Positions 1 through 5,163 of a stretch of DNA of 5,163 nucleotides are shown in pieces (the stretch's first letter is position 1; each line of letters begins with the position of its first letter). The notes under the pieces are model-generated. The model searched no databases. It worked only from the letters and a program-made list of their open reading frames with translations, and had not been told where the DNA came from. Both the position numbers and the translations under genes were made by a program. The stretch is taken from contig JAGAIK010000254.1 in assembly GCA_017626625.1 (NCBI GenBank), forward strand, positions 1-5,163, written 5' to 3'. This DNA is from Roseburia sp. (GTDB lineage: Bacteria > Bacillota > Clostridia > Lachnospirales > Lachnospiraceae).

Positions 1-50
1 AAAAGTATCATCATCAAAAATTTTGATACTTCTACAATAACGTTCGTCAT
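1..50 (-). CDS. Start of a probable FtsW/RodA/SpoVE-type membrane protein (partial, C-terminus outside window)
   Basis: An ATG at 50-48 directly follows the TAA of the U32 gene and opens a frame that runs off the window. The 16 visible residues are MTNVIVEVSKFLMMIL, a short polar lead into a hydrophobic stretch, as expected for a first membrane helix. A strong ribosome binding site (GAGGGG, plus-strand 59-64) sits 8 nt upstream inside the end of the U32 gene, so the start is well supported and translation is probably coupled to U32. The pattern 'M-x-N-x-I-V-E-x-S-K-[FY]' followed by a hydrophobic run is what I recall for FtsW/RodA/SpoVE-family proteins (lipid II polymerases of cell division or elongation) placed after U32 genes in Lachnospiraceae. 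That identity is recollection from 16 residues, so the CDS call is firmer than the family call. Confidence 0.6.
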   Translation of the reverse strand, partial: MTNVIVEVSKFLMMIL

Positions 51-2408
51 TTACTCTACCCCTCGTTTATAATGTCCGTTGGTGTACTCTCCGTCGTAGG
101 CTTCCCTGACTGTCTTTTTTCCTGCCAGAAATACGGTATCATAAAGTCCCATGATATTCTTTATCTCTTTTTCCCCCTCTGTGGTAAAGGAAATCCGGTA
201 GGAAGTGATATTCATCTTTTCAAGCTCCTTCCGGTAATCAAACAGCAGCAGCGGAGCCGTATTATAAATAACATTATAACATTCCCTGCAATTATTTTTT
301 ACCGGGAAATATTTCCCATAACGATCCTTTAAGTACATCACCTGCGGCTGTCTGTCGCAGCCCTGCATGTTGGCGTGCACGCACTGTGCGGAGGTCATTA
401 ACGGAAGATTGCCGTAAATCAGCAGCTCGCTGCCCCTGTTCTCCCGGTTTGCCAGTTCCTTCCGGTTTAACTCCAGCGGAATGGTGTCCCGGAGGGGGGC
501 AAATTGTTTCAGTAATGCCTTTGCCCTGTTATTATAAGTATACATATTGTGGTCAAAAATAATCTCTGTATCTCTCGGGAACTCTTTCCTTACAAATTGC
601 AGTTCGTCAAGGCTTTTTACCACAAAACCGTCGATGCCGCTGTTCAGCCAGACTTCCGCCTCTTTCTTGTACTTTTCCATGGTATCTTTGCGGAATATGG
701 CTGGCAGAATGTAAAAGGCACGTTTTCCCGACGCATGAATATTCTGTATGTCCTCCGTCAGCCGTTGTATGCTGTTTTTCTCCGGGTAGCAACTGCTGTC
801 GATATAGATATCGTCTGCCTGAGGAAAGCCGCATACCACCGAAAGCTGTTCTCTTGTCTCCACGGAGACGGCGAGGTTTGTCTTTTTTGAAGCGGCTGTC
901 TCTGCTGACTGTTTCTGTGTACCAGTTTCCGGAAAGGAGACAGGCTTCTCCCTTTTGAAAGCGGCTGTCCCTGTCTCCAAGGGGTTCCGGCGGTATCGTT
1001 TTGTTAATTCTTCACTTAATTTATCTAACACTTCCCGTCGCAACTGGTTCAGCGCCTGTATCGGAAGAAACAGGTCATCCTCCATCTCAATCTCAAGTTC
1101 CGAAAATTCGTAGGGAGTATTCCCTGTCTTTCGCAGGCTGCCCTCCACCTTTTCTCTTGTCAATGGCTGTTTCTGGGCTGCCTGCGGTATTTCCCCCTCT
1201 GCACGGACAGAAATATCCCCGTAAGACACTTCTATTTTAGCAGGAAATTCTTTTGATAATCTTAAGTTTCCCTTGATTTTTTCTTTTATTTGCGTCCTGA
1301 CATAATTCTGCCGGATTTCCTCCTGCAATGTCTCATTTCCTTTGGCATGGTTCGGCTTCTCAAAGGTAATCATATCCCTGCCGTTATGCTGCCTGTAATA
1401 CCCCTCCGTAAAACCACTGCGGTTGCCGAAATCAAAGAGCTTCCTGTTATCCTCTTCTGACACGCGATAGTTGTCCTTTGCTCTCTCAGCATCGCCAAAC
1501 CGCTCCAAATCCGCCAGATATTTATCTGCATAACTCCGGTAAACCGACACCACCCCGGCGGCATATTCCGCCTGTTTCATTCTTCCCTCAATCTTAAAGG
1601 AATAGACTCCACTCTCCACCAGCTCCGGCAACAGTTCTATGGTACACATATCCTTCGGGCTTAAAATATAATTTTCTTTTAATTTTCTTCCTTTTATATC
1701 TGAAACTGCCTTCTTTTTCCCATCACACACTTCATAGGGAAGTCGGCAGGGCTGGGCGCACCTGCCCCGGTTTCCACTTCTTCCCCCCAACATACTGCTG
1801 AGCAGACACTGACCGGAATAGCAATAGCACAGGGCACCATGGACAAAGCTCTCGATTTCAATCTCCACATGGTCATGGATATCCCGGATTTCCTCAAAGG
1901 ACATCTCCCGTGCCGTCACCACCCGGTTTGCCCCAAGCTCCTTCATAAGCTCCGCTCCATACCGGTTTGTCACCGTCATCTGGGTGCTGGTATGGATGTC
2001 TAACCCCGGAAACGCCTGCCGGATAAAACGGATTGCCCCTATATCCTGCACAATCACCGCATCCAGCCCCTGTTCATAGTAGGGCAGCAGATAATCATAG
2101 AGCTCCCCCTCCAACTCTTCCTCTTTGAAAAGGGTATTCACCGTCAGATACAACTGCCTGCCGTGAATATGTGCTTCCTCAATGGCACGTTTTAATTCTT
2201 CCTCTGAAAAATTATTGGCATACGCCCTCGCCCCGAAACGGCTTCCCCCCAGATAAACTGCATCTGCTCCCGCTTTGAGTACCGCCGAAAAAATTTCATA
2301 AGAACCTGCCGGAGCCAGTAATTCAATTTGCCGTTTTTCTATCTCTGCCATAAACTTTCCCTTTTCTTTCATATAATAAATTGAGGACGAAATCACTCTC
2401 GTCCCCAT
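51..2408 (-). CDS. U32 family peptidase-like protein with DUF3656 (RlhA/YdcP-like)
   Basis: The protein has 785 residues. Residues about 28-340 form the U32 domain, opening with the typical ELLAPAGS (29-36) and AGADAVYLGG. The full U32 signature lies at 186-204 (E186, F188, G191, C194, G199, C201, S204), followed by C217, C221 and C255, a cysteine set of the kind linked to an iron-sulfur cluster. Residues about 360-475 match DUF3656 (GNTPYEF, LFLPIQALNQLRRE). A low-complexity linker (475-510) leads to a second barrel-like half with C676, C684, C707 and C710. E. coli RlhA, which shares the U32-DUF3656 layout, hydroxylates C2501 of 23S rRNA, and its relative TrhP acts on tRNA wobble uridine, both depending on prephenate. 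An RNA-hydroxylase role is therefore likelier than protease, but is inferred. Start choice: ATG at 2408 has GAGGG 7 nt upstream and lies 3 nt after the zapA stop. ATG at 2351 gives the more family-like MAEIEKRQIELLAPAGS with a weaker AAGGGA. The two are close to evenly balanced. Confidence 0.93.
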   Translation of the reverse strand: MGTRVISSSIYYMKEKGKFMAEIEKRQIELLAPAGSYEIFSAVLKAGADAVYLGGSRFGARAYANNFSEEELKRAIEEAHIHGRQLYLTVNTLFKEEELEGELYDYLLPYYEQGLDAVIVQDIGAIRFIRQAFPGLDIHTSTQMTVTNRYGAELMKELGANRVVTAREMSFEEIRDIHDHVEIEIESFVHGALCYCYSGQCLLSSMLGGRSGNRGRCAQPCRLPYEVCDGKKKAVSDIKGRKLKENYILSPKDMCTIELLPELVESGVYSFKIEGRMKQAEYAAGVVSVYRSYADKYLADLERFGDAERAKDNYRVSEEDNRKLFDFGNRSGFTEGYYRQHNGRDMITFEKPNHAKGNETLQEEIRQNYVRTQIKEKIKGNLRLSKEFPAKIEVSYGDISVRAEGEIPQAAQKQPLTREKVEGSLRKTGNTPYEFSELEIEMEDDLFLPIQALNQLRREVLDKLSEELTKRYRRNPLETGTAAFKREKPVSFPETGTQKQSAETAASKKTNLAVSVETREQLSVVCGFPQADDIYIDSSCYPEKNSIQRLTEDIQNIHASGKRAFYILPAIFRKDTMEKYKKEAEVWLNSGIDGFVVKSLDELQFVRKEFPRDTEIIFDHNMYTYNNRAKALLKQFAPLRDTIPLELNRKELANRENRGSELLIYGNLPLMTSAQCVHANMQGCDRQPQVMYLKDRYGKYFPVKNNCRECYNVIYNTAPLLLFDYRKELEKMNITSYRISFTTEGEKEIKNIMGLYDTVFLAGKKTVREAYDGEYTNGHYKRGVE

Positions 2409-2411
2409 CTT

Positions 2412-2870
2412 CTATCCCTCTGCGTTCTTTTTCCCGTTCTTTTCTCTCTTTTCCGGCAGCTTTCCTAACAAAGACTCTTCTAACGACGCCTCCAGCTTTG
2501 CCTTGTTCAGCAAAAGCTCCTGATTTTCCCTCTCTAACCGCTTCATTTCCTTTTCATCACTTTCCGTCTTGATTTGGTTGGAAATTAAATCGTGTTTTAA
2601 ATCATAGATTTCCTTGTCTTTTGCCTCTATCTGCTGCTCTAATTTTTCTGCCTGGGCTTTCGCCTTAAAATAGTCATCTGCAATGTTCAATTCTAACAGT
2701 GTTGCTTTCATATCCGCCGGAAGCCGTCGGTAGCCCTCCGTGTTATCAAACTCACTGAGTTTATTGTTGATATAGGCGGCGACTTTCTGTAAATATTCCT
2801 CCCCCTCATATCCGCTTAACGTATAAACTTTTCCGCCGATAAGCACTTCTGCGCTTGTCTTTTCCGACAT
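2412..2870 (-). CDS. zapA: Cell division protein ZapA
   Basis: ZapA binds FtsZ filaments in the cytoplasm and promotes their bundling into the Z ring. From the 2870 start the protein has 152 residues. The N-terminal ZapA domain is about residues 6-75, with VLIGGKVYTLSGYEGEEYLQKVAAY followed by a helix rich in LPADMKATLLELNIADDYF. A long charged coiled coil (about 65-135) mediates oligomerisation, and the protein ends in a short Lys/Glu-rich tail. The coiled coil is long compared with the shortest ZapA proteins but normal for Clostridia. An upstream in-frame ATG at 2879 would add MIG, but the AGGAGG at 2880-2885 touches that ATG with no spacer, while it sits 9 nt from the ATG at 2870. I therefore choose 2870. 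The gene has its own promoter and a repeat-bearing leader, and it heads a unit with the U32 gene 3 nt downstream. Confidence 0.93.
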   Translation of the reverse strand: MSEKTSAEVLIGGKVYTLSGYEGEEYLQKVAAYINNKLSEFDNTEGYRRLPADMKATLLELNIADDYFKAKAQAEKLEQQIEAKDKEIYDLKHDLISNQIKTESDEKEMKRLERENQELLLNKAKLEASLEESLLGKLPEKREKNGKKNAEG

Positions 2871-2879
2871 ACCAATCAT

Positions 2880-2885
2880 CCTCCT
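2880..2885 (-). promoter_or_regulatory. Ribosome binding site of zapA that decides its start
   Basis: On the minus strand this reads AGGAGG, a perfect Shine-Dalgarno core. It abuts the ATG at 2879 (zero spacing, unfavourable) and lies 9 nt from the ATG at 2870 (favourable). The second copy of the repeated leader element ends 2 nt upstream of it, so folding of that element could influence ribosome access. Confidence 0.8.
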
Positions 2886-2887
2886 GC

Positions 2888-2909
2888 GTTTCGCACCAAC
2901 ACGTGCTTC
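2888..2909 (-). repeat. 22-nt direct repeat, copy next to the zapA ribosome binding site
   Basis: This is identical over 22 nt to 2956-2977. Inside it GCAC (2893-2896) and GTGC (2903-2906) can pair around a 6-nt loop, and the overlapping CACGTG is a self-complementary hexamer. Unlike the other copy, it is not enclosed by a flanking inverted repeat. It lies in the predicted untranslated leader of zapA. Its function is unknown; it looks like a piece of a dispersed palindromic repeat or a duplicated regulatory hairpin. Confidence 0.85.
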
Positions 2910-2955
2910 CCTCGGGAAACCCGAACTCCGCTTCGCTCCGTTTGGGTAGCGAATA
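2910..2955 (-). other. Structured spacer between the two leader repeats
   Basis: Several inverted repeats crowd this 46-nt piece. One is TCGGG (2912-2916) with CCCGA (2920-2924). Another is ACCCGAAC (2919-2926) with GTTTGGGT (2940-2947); it pairs fully only in a plus-strand RNA, through one G-U, and has an A-C mismatch in the zapA mRNA sense. A third is TTCGCT (2932-2937) with AGCGAA (2948-2953). The stems overlap and exclude one another. There is no U-run after any of them, so they are not intrinsic terminators. No ORF is evident. Confidence 0.6.
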
Positions 2956-2985
2956 GTTTCGCACCAACACGTGCTTCAACTATTC
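2951..2985 (-). other. Stem-loop enclosing the upstream repeat copy at the predicted 5' end of the zapA mRNA
   Basis: GAATAGTT (2951-2958) and AACTATTC (2978-2985) are a perfect 8-bp inverted repeat enclosing most of the second 22-nt repeat, whose own GCAC/GTGC (2961-2964, 2971-2974) stacks inside. The predicted transcription start (about 2982) falls in the first arm, so the mRNA would begin with most of this stem. A 5'-terminal stem of this sort can protect mRNA from decay, but that is inference. The absence of a T-run argues against an intrinsic terminator. Confidence 0.65.
2956..2977 (-). repeat. 22-nt direct repeat, copy next to the zapA promoter
   Basis: This is identical to 2888-2909, with a start-to-start distance of 68 nt. 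It holds the same GCAC/GTGC mini-hairpin with a CAACAC loop (plus strand) and is itself enclosed by the 8-bp inverted repeat at 2951-2985. It begins only a few bases downstream of the predicted zapA transcription start. Confidence 0.85.
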
Positions 2986-2988
2986 TTC

Positions 2989-3017
2989 ATTATATCTGTA
3001 TTTCGTTAGAAAATCAA
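2989..3017 (-). promoter_or_regulatory. Sigma-A-type promoter for zapA and the genes after it
   Basis: On the minus strand a consensus -10 box TATAAT (2989-2994) is preceded, after exactly 17 nt, by TTGATT (3012-3017), which matches 4 of 6 bases of the consensus -35. The -35 box covers the ruvB stop codon (3014-3016). The predicted start is near 2982, giving a leader of about 112 nt before the zapA ATG at 2870. No terminator lies between ruvB and this promoter, so read-through from ruvAB probably adds to zapA expression. Confidence 0.7.
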
Positions 3018-4015
3018 CTGTTTTGACGGGTTAATCCAAAATGCTGGTAGGCAAAATCCGTTGCCACCCTTCCCTTGGGAGTCCGATTGATAAAACCGTT
3101 TTTAACAAGATAGGGCTCGTATACGTCTTCAATGGTTCCGGCGTCCTCCCCGATGGCTGCCGCTAAGGTGTCGAGTCCCACCGGACCGCCGGAAAATTTG
3201 TCAATGATAAGCATTAAAATATTCCTGTCATTCTGGTCTAAGCCCATCTTATCCACCTCTAACAAGTCTAAGGCAAAGGTGGCTACCTCTTTGGTGATTT
3301 TTCCGTCGTATTTTACTTCCGCAAAATCCCGCACCCGCTTTAACAGGCGGTTGGCAAGACGGGGGGTTCCCCGGGAGCGTCTCGCTAACTCGAAAGCACC
3401 CTCTTCCTCAATCTCCACATTTAACGTTTTTGCGGAATGAATGATGATGGTCTTTAATTCCTCCACCGTGTAAAATTCCAGGTGGTGCACCACGCCGAAA
3501 CGGTCACGGAGGGGTGCTGTCAAAAGCCCTGCACGGGTGGTTGCCCCCACTAACGTAAATTTCGGCAAATCCAGACGGATAGAACGGGCGGTTGCTCCCT
3601 TTCCAATCATAATATCTATCACGTAGTCCTCCATCGCCGGATAAAGCACCTCTTCCACCTGGCGGTTGAGGCGGTGGATTTCGTCCACAAAAAGGACGTC
3701 CCCCTCCTGCAGAGTACTTAATATCGCCGCCATCTCCCCCGGTTTTCCGATGGCAGGGCCGGAGGTAATCTTCATGTGGGTTCCCATCTCATTGGCGATA
3801 ATCCCTGCCAGAGTGGTTTTTCCAAGTCCCGGAGGTCCATAGAACAATACATGGTCTAAGGCTTCGCCTCTCTGCTTTGCCGCCTCAATATAGATTTTTA
3901 AATTTTGCTTTGCTTTCTGCTGTCCGATATAATCGTCTAAGGTCTGGGGACGGAGACTTTTCTCTATCTTTAAGTCCTCCTCCTGCACCTCCGTGGATAT
4001 CACCCGTTTTTCCAT
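3014..4015 (-). CDS. ruvB: Holliday junction branch migration DNA helicase RuvB
   Basis: RuvB is the AAA+ motor that forms hexameric rings around DNA and, with RuvA, drives branch migration of Holliday junctions during recombination repair. The 333-residue protein is of normal family length. Visible parts, in order: Walker A GPPGLGKT (60-67), Walker B DEIH (111-114), sensor 1 GATTRAG (157-163), arginine finger in the LRDRFG stretch (R170), sensor 2 around R219 in [11 protein letters not shown], and a C-terminal winged-helix DNA-binding domain (about 260-333, [14 protein letters not shown] and NRTPKGR). All catalytic residues are present, so the enzyme should be active. The ATG is preceded by AGGCGAGGT with a 5-nt spacer. 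It lies 36 nt downstream of ruvA, presumably in the same transcript. I saw no LexA-type operator (GAAC-N4-GTTC) upstream of ruvA inside the window. Confidence 0.98.
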   Translation of the reverse strand: MEKRVISTEVQEEDLKIEKSLRPQTLDDYIGQQKAKQNLKIYIEAAKQRGEALDHVLFYGPPGLGKTTLAGIIANEMGTHMKITSGPAIGKPGEMAAILSTLQEGDVLFVDEIHRLNRQVEEVLYPAMEDYVIDIMIGKGATARSIRLDLPKFTLVGATTRAGLLTAPLRDRFGVVHHLEFYTVEELKTIIIHSAKTLNVEIEEEGAFELARRSRGTPRLANRLLKRVRDFAEVKYDGKITKEVATFALDLLEVDKMGLDQNDRNILMLIIDKFSGGPVGLDTLAAAIGEDAGTIEDVYEPYLVKNGFINRTPKGRVATDFAYQHFGLTRQNS

Positions 4016-4043
4016 CTGTTACCTCGCCTGACTGTCCTCTGAT

Positions 4044-4061
4044 TTTTATTTTTAAATAAAA
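4044..4061 (-). repeat. All-A/T palindrome over the ruvA stop codon
   Basis: TTTTATTT (4044-4051) and AAATAAAA (4054-4061) form a perfect 8-bp inverted repeat with a 2-nt centre, containing the TAA of ruvA. It has no G-C pair, so it is too weak for a terminator, and ruvB follows at once. It is most likely a by-product of A/T-rich intergenic sequence. Confidence 0.4.
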
Positions 4062-4663
4062 GCCATATTTTTCAGCGCCGCTTTCAGGATATCTTCCACA
4101 TCTGTTTCTTCCGTAATCTCAATGCCGTTTAACGCCTTAAGCGCCTCGGAGGAAGAATATCCCAATGCCACCAATGCCTGCACCGCCTCATTTTTTGCGC
4201 CCTTCGCCTTTTCCCTCACAGGCTCCTCCGCCTGCTGATACGTCTGTTCAAAAGCATCCTCAAGGTGCAGCTTGTCTTTCAATTCCAAAATCAGCCGCTG
4301 TGCTGTTTTTACACCTACTCCCGGTGCTTTTGCGATTGCCTTGGCATCATCTCCCAGGACGGCAAACCGCAAATCATCCGTAGTCATCACTGAGAGAATC
4401 GCCAGTGCACCCTTCGGTCCGATACCGCTGACTCCCAGCAACAGCTTAAATACCCGCAGCTCGTCCTTTCCCAGGAAACCAAATAACTGCATGGCGTCCT
4501 CACGGATATTCAGATAGGTATAAACCTTGATTTCTTCCCCCAGGGAGGGAAGGTGGCTGAAGGTCTGCCCGGTGGTGAAAATATGATATCCCACACCGTT
4601 TGCCTCCACCACCACCGCATCTTCTTCAATTTCCGCTAAAATTCCCCTGATATATGAATACAT
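4052..4663 (-). CDS. ruvA: Holliday junction branch migration protein RuvA
   Basis: RuvA binds four-way DNA junctions as a tetramer and loads the RuvB motors. The 203-residue protein has the three usual domains: an N-terminal OB fold (about 1-63, MYSYIRGILAEIEEDAVVVE to LFGF), the central helix-hairpin-helix pair (LLGVSGIGPKGALAIL at 75-90 and PGVGVKTAQRLILEL at 114-128), and after a flexible acidic linker (about 135-155) the RuvB-contacting domain III (about 156-203, AVQALVALGYSSSEA). The acidic pin that separates strands at the junction centre is present as E55-D56. Translation starts at an ATG with AGGAGA (4669-4674) 5 nt upstream. The gene is complete and heads the ruvAB pair. Confidence 0.98.
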   Translation of the reverse strand: MYSYIRGILAEIEEDAVVVEANGVGYHIFTTGQTFSHLPSLGEEIKVYTYLNIREDAMQLFGFLGKDELRVFKLLLGVSGIGPKGALAILSVMTTDDLRFAVLGDDAKAIAKAPGVGVKTAQRLILELKDKLHLEDAFEQTYQQAEEPVREKAKGAKNEAVQALVALGYSSSEALKALNGIEITEETDVEDILKAALKNMAFI

Positions 4664-4668
4664 GTCTC

Positions 4669-4674
4669 TCTCCT
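4669..4674 (-). promoter_or_regulatory. Ribosome binding site of ruvA
   Basis: AGGAGA lies 5 nt before the ATG at 4663 on the minus strand, confirming this start. In the 159-nt spacer upstream I found no convincing -35/-10 pair: a TTGAGA near 4735-4740 has no -10 box at a workable distance. ruvAB may therefore be read from a promoter upstream of the Gx-type gene. Confidence 0.75.
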
Positions 4675-4763
4675 GTTATCCTTATTGTTACTCCCAACAG
4701 CCAGTTATTCTTTCCCTCATTGCCGGATTTTTTTCTCAAGAGGTGCTTTAAACTGCCTTGTCA

Positions 4764-4832
4764 CTGAAACTTTTCAGCATGAAGTCTGGAACTTCTTTGC
4801 GCAATGCCCTGTGGCATGAGCTTTAGAAGTTC
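4764..4832 (-). other. Cluster of competing stem-loops across the end of the Gx-type gene and the ruvA leader
   Basis: GAACTTCT (4789-4796) pairs with AGAAGTTC (4825-4832), an 8-bp stem whose second arm contains the stop codon of the upstream gene and its last two codons. Inside is ATGCC/GGCAT (4804-4808, 4813-4817) with a 4-nt loop. The 4791-4795 arm can instead pair with GAAGT at 4781-4785, so the two stems exclude each other. A third hairpin is CTGAA/TTCAG (4764-4768, 4773-4777). None is followed by a U-run in the transcript, so I do not call a terminator. An attenuator-like or mRNA-processing role is possible but unproven. Confidence 0.5.
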
Positions 4833-5163
4833 TCTTCATGCTTCATGCGGACAATGATTTCCCGTGCCGCAATCCCAATCAGAAATCCCGTCACAAATCC
4901 GGCAATCAGCAGCACCGGAAGATAATAGAAAATATTATAATTTTCCACCACAAGAGCTGCCACCGCTATCTGTCCCACATTGTGGAAAATCCCTCCGCTG
5001 ACGCTGATGGGCAGCACGCCCAATTTTCCGGTCTTTTTTAGCAGAACCATCACCAGAAAACTTAAAATCCCCCCTGCCAGGCTGTAGAGAATGCTGAACA
5101 TATTTCCAAAAAGGAAACCCGCCAGCACAATCCGCAGGACGGAGACAGTAAACGCCTCCTTCT
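4823..5163 (-). CDS. Gx transporter family / 'heptaprenyl diphosphate synthase component I'-like membrane protein (partial, N-terminus outside window)
   Basis: The frame is open from the right edge to TAA at 4823-4825, giving 112 visible residues. A GTG at 5128 could be read as a start, but the frame continues upstream as EAFTVSVLRIVLAGFLFGN, so it is internal. The visible part is a hydrophobic protein with three clear membrane stretches (about 9-42, 48-72 and 78-104 of the visible part), small-residue-rich motifs (SLAGG, SVSGGIFHNVGQ) and a charged cytoplasmic end (REIIVRMKHEENF). This matches what I recall of the Gx transporter / Hpre_diP_synt_I family, usually about 170 residues, so roughly one third is missing. 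The 'heptaprenyl diphosphate synthase' label is probably a misnomer; the fold resembles small-substrate uptake components, and the true substrate is unknown. Genes of this kind often sit directly upstream of ruvAB in Lachnospiraceae. Confidence 0.85.
   Translation of the reverse strand, partial: KEAFTVSVLRIVLAGFLFGNMFSILYSLAGGILSFLVMVLLKKTGKLGVLPISVSGGIFHNVGQIAVAALVVENYNIFYYLPVLLIAGFVTGFLIGIAAREIIVRMKHEENF

Noticed and set aside
3..31. 8-bp inverted repeat AAGTATCA/TGATACTT near the left edge, resembling a terminator after the U32 gene
   Set aside because: The stem is almost all A/T, lies inside the frame of the next gene, and that gene has a strong ribosome binding site, so termination here is unlikely.
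72..1240. Plus-strand open frames opposite the U32 gene (for example 72-332, 549-890, 1001-1240)
   Set aside because: They are antisense to a gene with clear family motifs, lack convincing ribosome binding sites, and have low-complexity products.
2888..2977. Two repeats with a spacer as a minimal CRISPR array
   Set aside because: There are only two copies of a 22-nt unit, the spacer is itself palindromic, no cas genes are present, and the position is between a promoter and the zapA start.
2880..3013. Known riboswitch or T-box in the zapA leader
   Set aside because: I recognised no conserved riboswitch core or T-box sequence, and there is no terminator with a U-run.
3132..4517. Plus-strand open frames opposite ruvB and ruvA (3132-3440, 3877-4059, 4165-4383, 4272-4517)
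   Set aside because: They are Pro/Ser-rich shadows of the well-conserved ruvB and ruvA frames with no independent support.
4664..4822. LexA/SOS operator controlling ruvAB
   Set aside because: No GAAC-N4-GTTC dyad is present. The GAACTTC and GAAGTTC copies are too far apart and form a hairpin instead.
5126..5128. GTG at 5128 as the start of the Gx-type gene
   Set aside because: The frame continues upstream to the window edge with family-like residues, and no ribosome binding site precedes the GTG.

Overview
The window is a compact, all-minus-strand stretch of ordinary chromosome. It looks like a low-to-mid GC Clostridia, most likely a Lachnospiraceae relative (Clostridium cluster XIVa). The reasons are the gene order Gx-transporter-like, ruvA, ruvB, zapA, U32 peptidase, then a probable FtsW/RodA-type gene, the protein styles, and strong AGGAGG-type ribosome binding sites. 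The assignment rests on recalled family patterns, not on a search. I see no phage, plasmid, transposase, CRISPR, tRNA or rRNA.

Reading in the direction of transcription (right to left): the window opens inside a small membrane protein of the Gx transporter / 'heptaprenyl diphosphate synthase component I' family (5163 down to 4823, N-terminus outside). A 159-nt spacer with several short inverted repeats follows. Next come ruvA (4663-4052) and ruvB (4015-3014), 36 nt apart, encoding the Holliday-junction branch-migration machine. Both are full length with all key motifs intact.

Between ruvB and zapA lies the most structured non-coding piece of the window. A good sigma-A promoter has its -35 box over the ruvB stop codon. 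It is followed by a leader of about 110 nt holding two exact 22-nt direct repeats (2888-2909 and 2956-2977), each containing a small hairpin, and a set of competing stems. The leader ends in an AGGAGG that fixes the zapA start at 2870. This promoter should drive zapA (FtsZ-ring protein), the 785-codon U32 protein (RlhA/YdcP-like layout with DUF3656) and a further gene. The genes are 3 nt apart, then directly abutting (TAA followed by ATG).

The last 50 bases of the window are the start of that further gene. It has a strong ribosome binding site and 16 visible codons, and resembles the N-terminus of a membrane cell-cycle protein (FtsW/RodA/SpoVE type). If so, the zapA unit joins Z-ring assembly, a probable RNA-hydroxylating enzyme and septal or elongation wall synthesis in one transcript.

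Nothing here proves a new system. The most worthwhile leads are the duplicated element in the zapA leader and the competing stems on either side of ruvAB.
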